Source: CAYFIW01 sp964500645
GTDB lineage: Bacteria; Chloroflexota; Dehalococcoidia; Lucifugimonadales; UBA826
Length of the DNA stretch: 7,222 bases
NCBI GenBank assembly: GCA_964500645.1
Contig: CAZCOH010000073.1
Span: 1 to 7,222 of the forward strand
Direction of reading: 5' to 3'
This document shows positions 6,385-7,222 of this stretch, piece after piece; position 1 is the first letter of the stretch; the number at the start of each line of letters is the position of its first letter. The position numbers and the translations under genes are program-made. The notes beneath the pieces were generated by a model. The model was not told where the DNA came from. It ran no database searches and was given only the letters and a program-made list of their open reading frames with translations.

Positions 6385-6735
6385 TTAACTGAGGAAACTT
6401 TCCCTGAATTTATTGACAGCCAGAGTCATATCATTCACTAGGTTTTGCACATTAGTTTCTTCTTTTATTTTCGAATTCTCATTAGCAGTTGTGATGATTT
6501 TTTCGATATCAGAAAGAAGTTGAATAGCCGCAAAATTCAAATCGGCATCGTCAGAGTTCGATGTTAGAGTAGTCCTGCAATTTGCACAGGAAATTGAACT
6601 AGAAAATTTACCTTTCTTGCATATAGGGCAGATATCGATGTTACCACTTCGACTTAATTCGAAATGATCCATGCAATAAGAGTGTCTAGGAGATATTAAT
6701 TCTGGGCAATCTGAAAAACTACATTTATTGGACAT
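6385..6735 (-). CDS. Uncharacterised small protein with two Cys/His zinc-binding modules
   Basis: I do not recognise this 116-residue protein as a named family. Its N-terminal half carries two likely zinc sites: C5, C10, C21 and H24 (pattern C-x4-C-x10-C-x2-H), then C36-P-I-C39 and C50-A-N-C53 (two CxxC pairs 10 residues apart, a zinc-ribbon pattern). The first resembles the short Cys/His knuckles fused to HNH-type or phage DNA-associated proteins, but no nuclease motif follows. From about residue 60 to 116 it is acidic-to-mixed and probably helical (AAIQLLSDIEKIITTANE, then LVNDMTLAVNKFRESF), suitable for a coiled or dimerising region. There is no membrane segment or signal peptide. The ATG at 6735 has no strong SD, only an A-rich leader. 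Base composition is more AT-rich than the catabolic genes. A nucleic-acid-binding or regulatory role is a guess from the zinc modules. Confidence 0.72.
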   Translation of the reverse strand: MSNKCSFSDCPELISPRHSYCMDHFELSRSGNIDICPICKKGKFSSSISCANCRTTLTSNSDDADLNFAAIQLLSDIEKIITTANENSKIKEETNVQNLVNDMTLAVNKFRESFLS

Positions 6736-6777
6736 TCTAAATCGTTCTTTTTTGAGTGTAAGGTTTGCTTTGGATCA

Positions 6778-6783
6778 ATTATA
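6778..6783 (-). promoter_or_regulatory. -10 box for the zinc-module gene
   Basis: TATAAT reads 6783 to 6778 on the minus strand, about 43 nt before the ATG at 6735, which would leave a leader of roughly 35 nt. A TTGTCA at 6802-6797 resembles a -35 box (5 of 6) but is only 13 bp away, shorter than normal, so a regulator or misassignment is possible. Confidence 0.4.
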
Positions 6784-6785
6784 AA

Positions 6786-6800
6786 GTCATCGGGGATGAC
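6786..6800. promoter_or_regulatory. Perfect dyad GTCATC-GGG-GATGAC beside the TATAAT box (operator candidate)
   Basis: Two 6-bp arms (6786-6791 and 6795-6800) pair exactly around GGG. The dyad sits 2 bp from the leftward TATAAT, in the -10/-35 spacer of the zinc-module gene, and about 100 bp before the rightward gene at 6901. Lying between divergent genes, it has no obvious terminator role, so a protein-binding site is the more natural reading. It may still be a chance hairpin. Confidence 0.4.
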
Positions 6801-6900
6801 AAGGTTACAGATGTTAGGTTGGTATATTGGTTAGTGTAAATCATCGCTGCTATGGTAATGTTACGAAATCAAAAAAAATAGGCATAATAAAGGAGAAGAT

Positions 6901-7203
6901 ATGTCGTTATATATGGTTGTTCACGCATTGAAGATTGATGCAGATGTTTTTTCTGCGGCTATGGAGGATGAATCTACTGTTGAATTTGCCAAGGCGATGT
7001 CAACAGGGCAAACACCTGCAAAATGCGTCAAAAGTTGGAATCCAATTCCTCACGGAAATACGGACACTTTTATCTGTCTTTGGGAGGCCGATAATCCCGA
7101 TGATATATCCGTCACACTAGGTGAAGAAATGTTGGCGATGATAACTTGTGAACCCATGCAAGTGGATGAGATAGACTGGGCTGCGGTTGCCGCTTCCGGC
7201 TAA
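6901..7203 (+). CDS. Uncharacterised 100-residue protein, predicted ferredoxin-like alpha/beta fold
   Basis: The protein is complete, with AGGAG at 6891-6895 and a 5-nt gap to the ATG, the best SD in the window. I do not recognise a named family. The order of predicted elements is strand LYMVVHAL, helix ADVFSAAMEDESTVEFAKAM, strand KCVKSWNPIP, strand DTFICLWEAD, helix PDDISVTLGEEMLAMI, strand EPMQVDEIDW. This beta-alpha-beta-beta-alpha-beta order is that of dimeric ferredoxin-like (ABM/NIPSNAP/EthD-type) proteins. The CLWEA strand followed by a short acidic helix is also seen in such domains. Two cysteines (C42, C59) and a third at C82 are spread out and form no obvious metal motif. There is no signal peptide or membrane segment. 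It is divergent from the zinc-module gene across 165 bp. A small-molecule-binding or enzyme-accessory role is inference only. Confidence 0.85.
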   Translation: MSLYMVVHALKIDADVFSAAMEDESTVEFAKAMSTGQTPAKCVKSWNPIPHGNTDTFICLWEADNPDDISVTLGEEMLAMITCEPMQVDEIDWAAVAASG

Positions 7204-7222
7204 CCTAGTATTTGAAAGTTCG

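Noticed and set aside
6371..6387. T7 run at 6375-6381 as an intrinsic terminator
   Set aside because: It would act on the plus strand, where no gene ends nearby, and no stable GC stem precedes it. For the minus-strand gene ending at 6385 it is an A-run.
1..7222. CRISPR arrays, tRNA/rRNA genes, insertion sequences, toxin-antitoxin or defence genes
   Set aside because: No regularly spaced long repeats, tRNA cloverleaf, transposase or nuclease motifs, or terminal inverted repeats were seen on either strand.

Overview
The window looks like a stretch of bacterial chromosome of moderate-to-low GC. It carries a cluster of oxidative catabolism genes plus small alpha/beta and zinc-binding proteins. 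Genes have Shine-Dalgarno sites of the AGGAG type and a few good TATAAT boxes. No rRNA, tRNA, transposase, integrase, phage gene or CRISPR array is visible. Two different luciferase-like flavin monooxygenases beside a short-chain dehydrogenase, a GMC oxidoreductase and a NIPSNAP protein is a mix familiar from marine heterotrophs with many such oxidoreductases, for example SAR202-type Chloroflexota or some marine Proteobacteria. That placement is inference only; there is no marker gene.

Layout. 1-866 (minus) is the N-terminal 288 residues of a luciferase-like monooxygenase that runs off the left edge. It starts at a GTG with an in-frame stop just upstream. A roughly 110-bp divergent region leads to an ADP-ribosylglycohydrolase-fold protein (977-2038, plus). 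Next come a second monooxygenase of the NtaA/SnaA/DszA branch (2109-3419, plus), a T-rich spacer of about 150 bp, an SDR dehydrogenase (3570-4355, plus) and, 33 bp later, a GMC-family flavoprotein dehydrogenase (4389-5933, plus). Facing these are a NIPSNAP-like protein (5964-6254, minus, TTG start) and a small protein with two zinc-knuckle-like modules (6385-6735, minus). A 165-bp divergent region with a perfect dyad next to a TATAAT box separates the latter from a 100-residue protein, probably of ferredoxin-like fold (6901-7203, plus).

How they may work together. The SDR and GMC genes are close enough to be co-transcribed. With the DszA-like monooxygenase they could carry out successive oxidations of one organic substrate: flavin-dependent oxygenation at a C-S, C-N or C-C bond, then alcohol/aldehyde or ketone steps. 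The substrate cannot be read from the sequence. The ADP-ribosylglycohydrolase homologue keeps the di-metal Asp motifs but lacks the usual NG..MR-type middle motif, so its substrate may not be ADP-ribosyl-protein. The two small alpha/beta proteins (NIPSNAP-like and the 100-residue one) share a predicted beta-alpha-beta-beta-alpha-beta order.

I found no convincing defence, mobile or otherwise radically new system. The items most worth a second look are the divergent glycohydrolase with its altered motif, the uncharacterised zinc protein with its dyad-controlled promoter, and the 14-nt periodic T-rich spacer.
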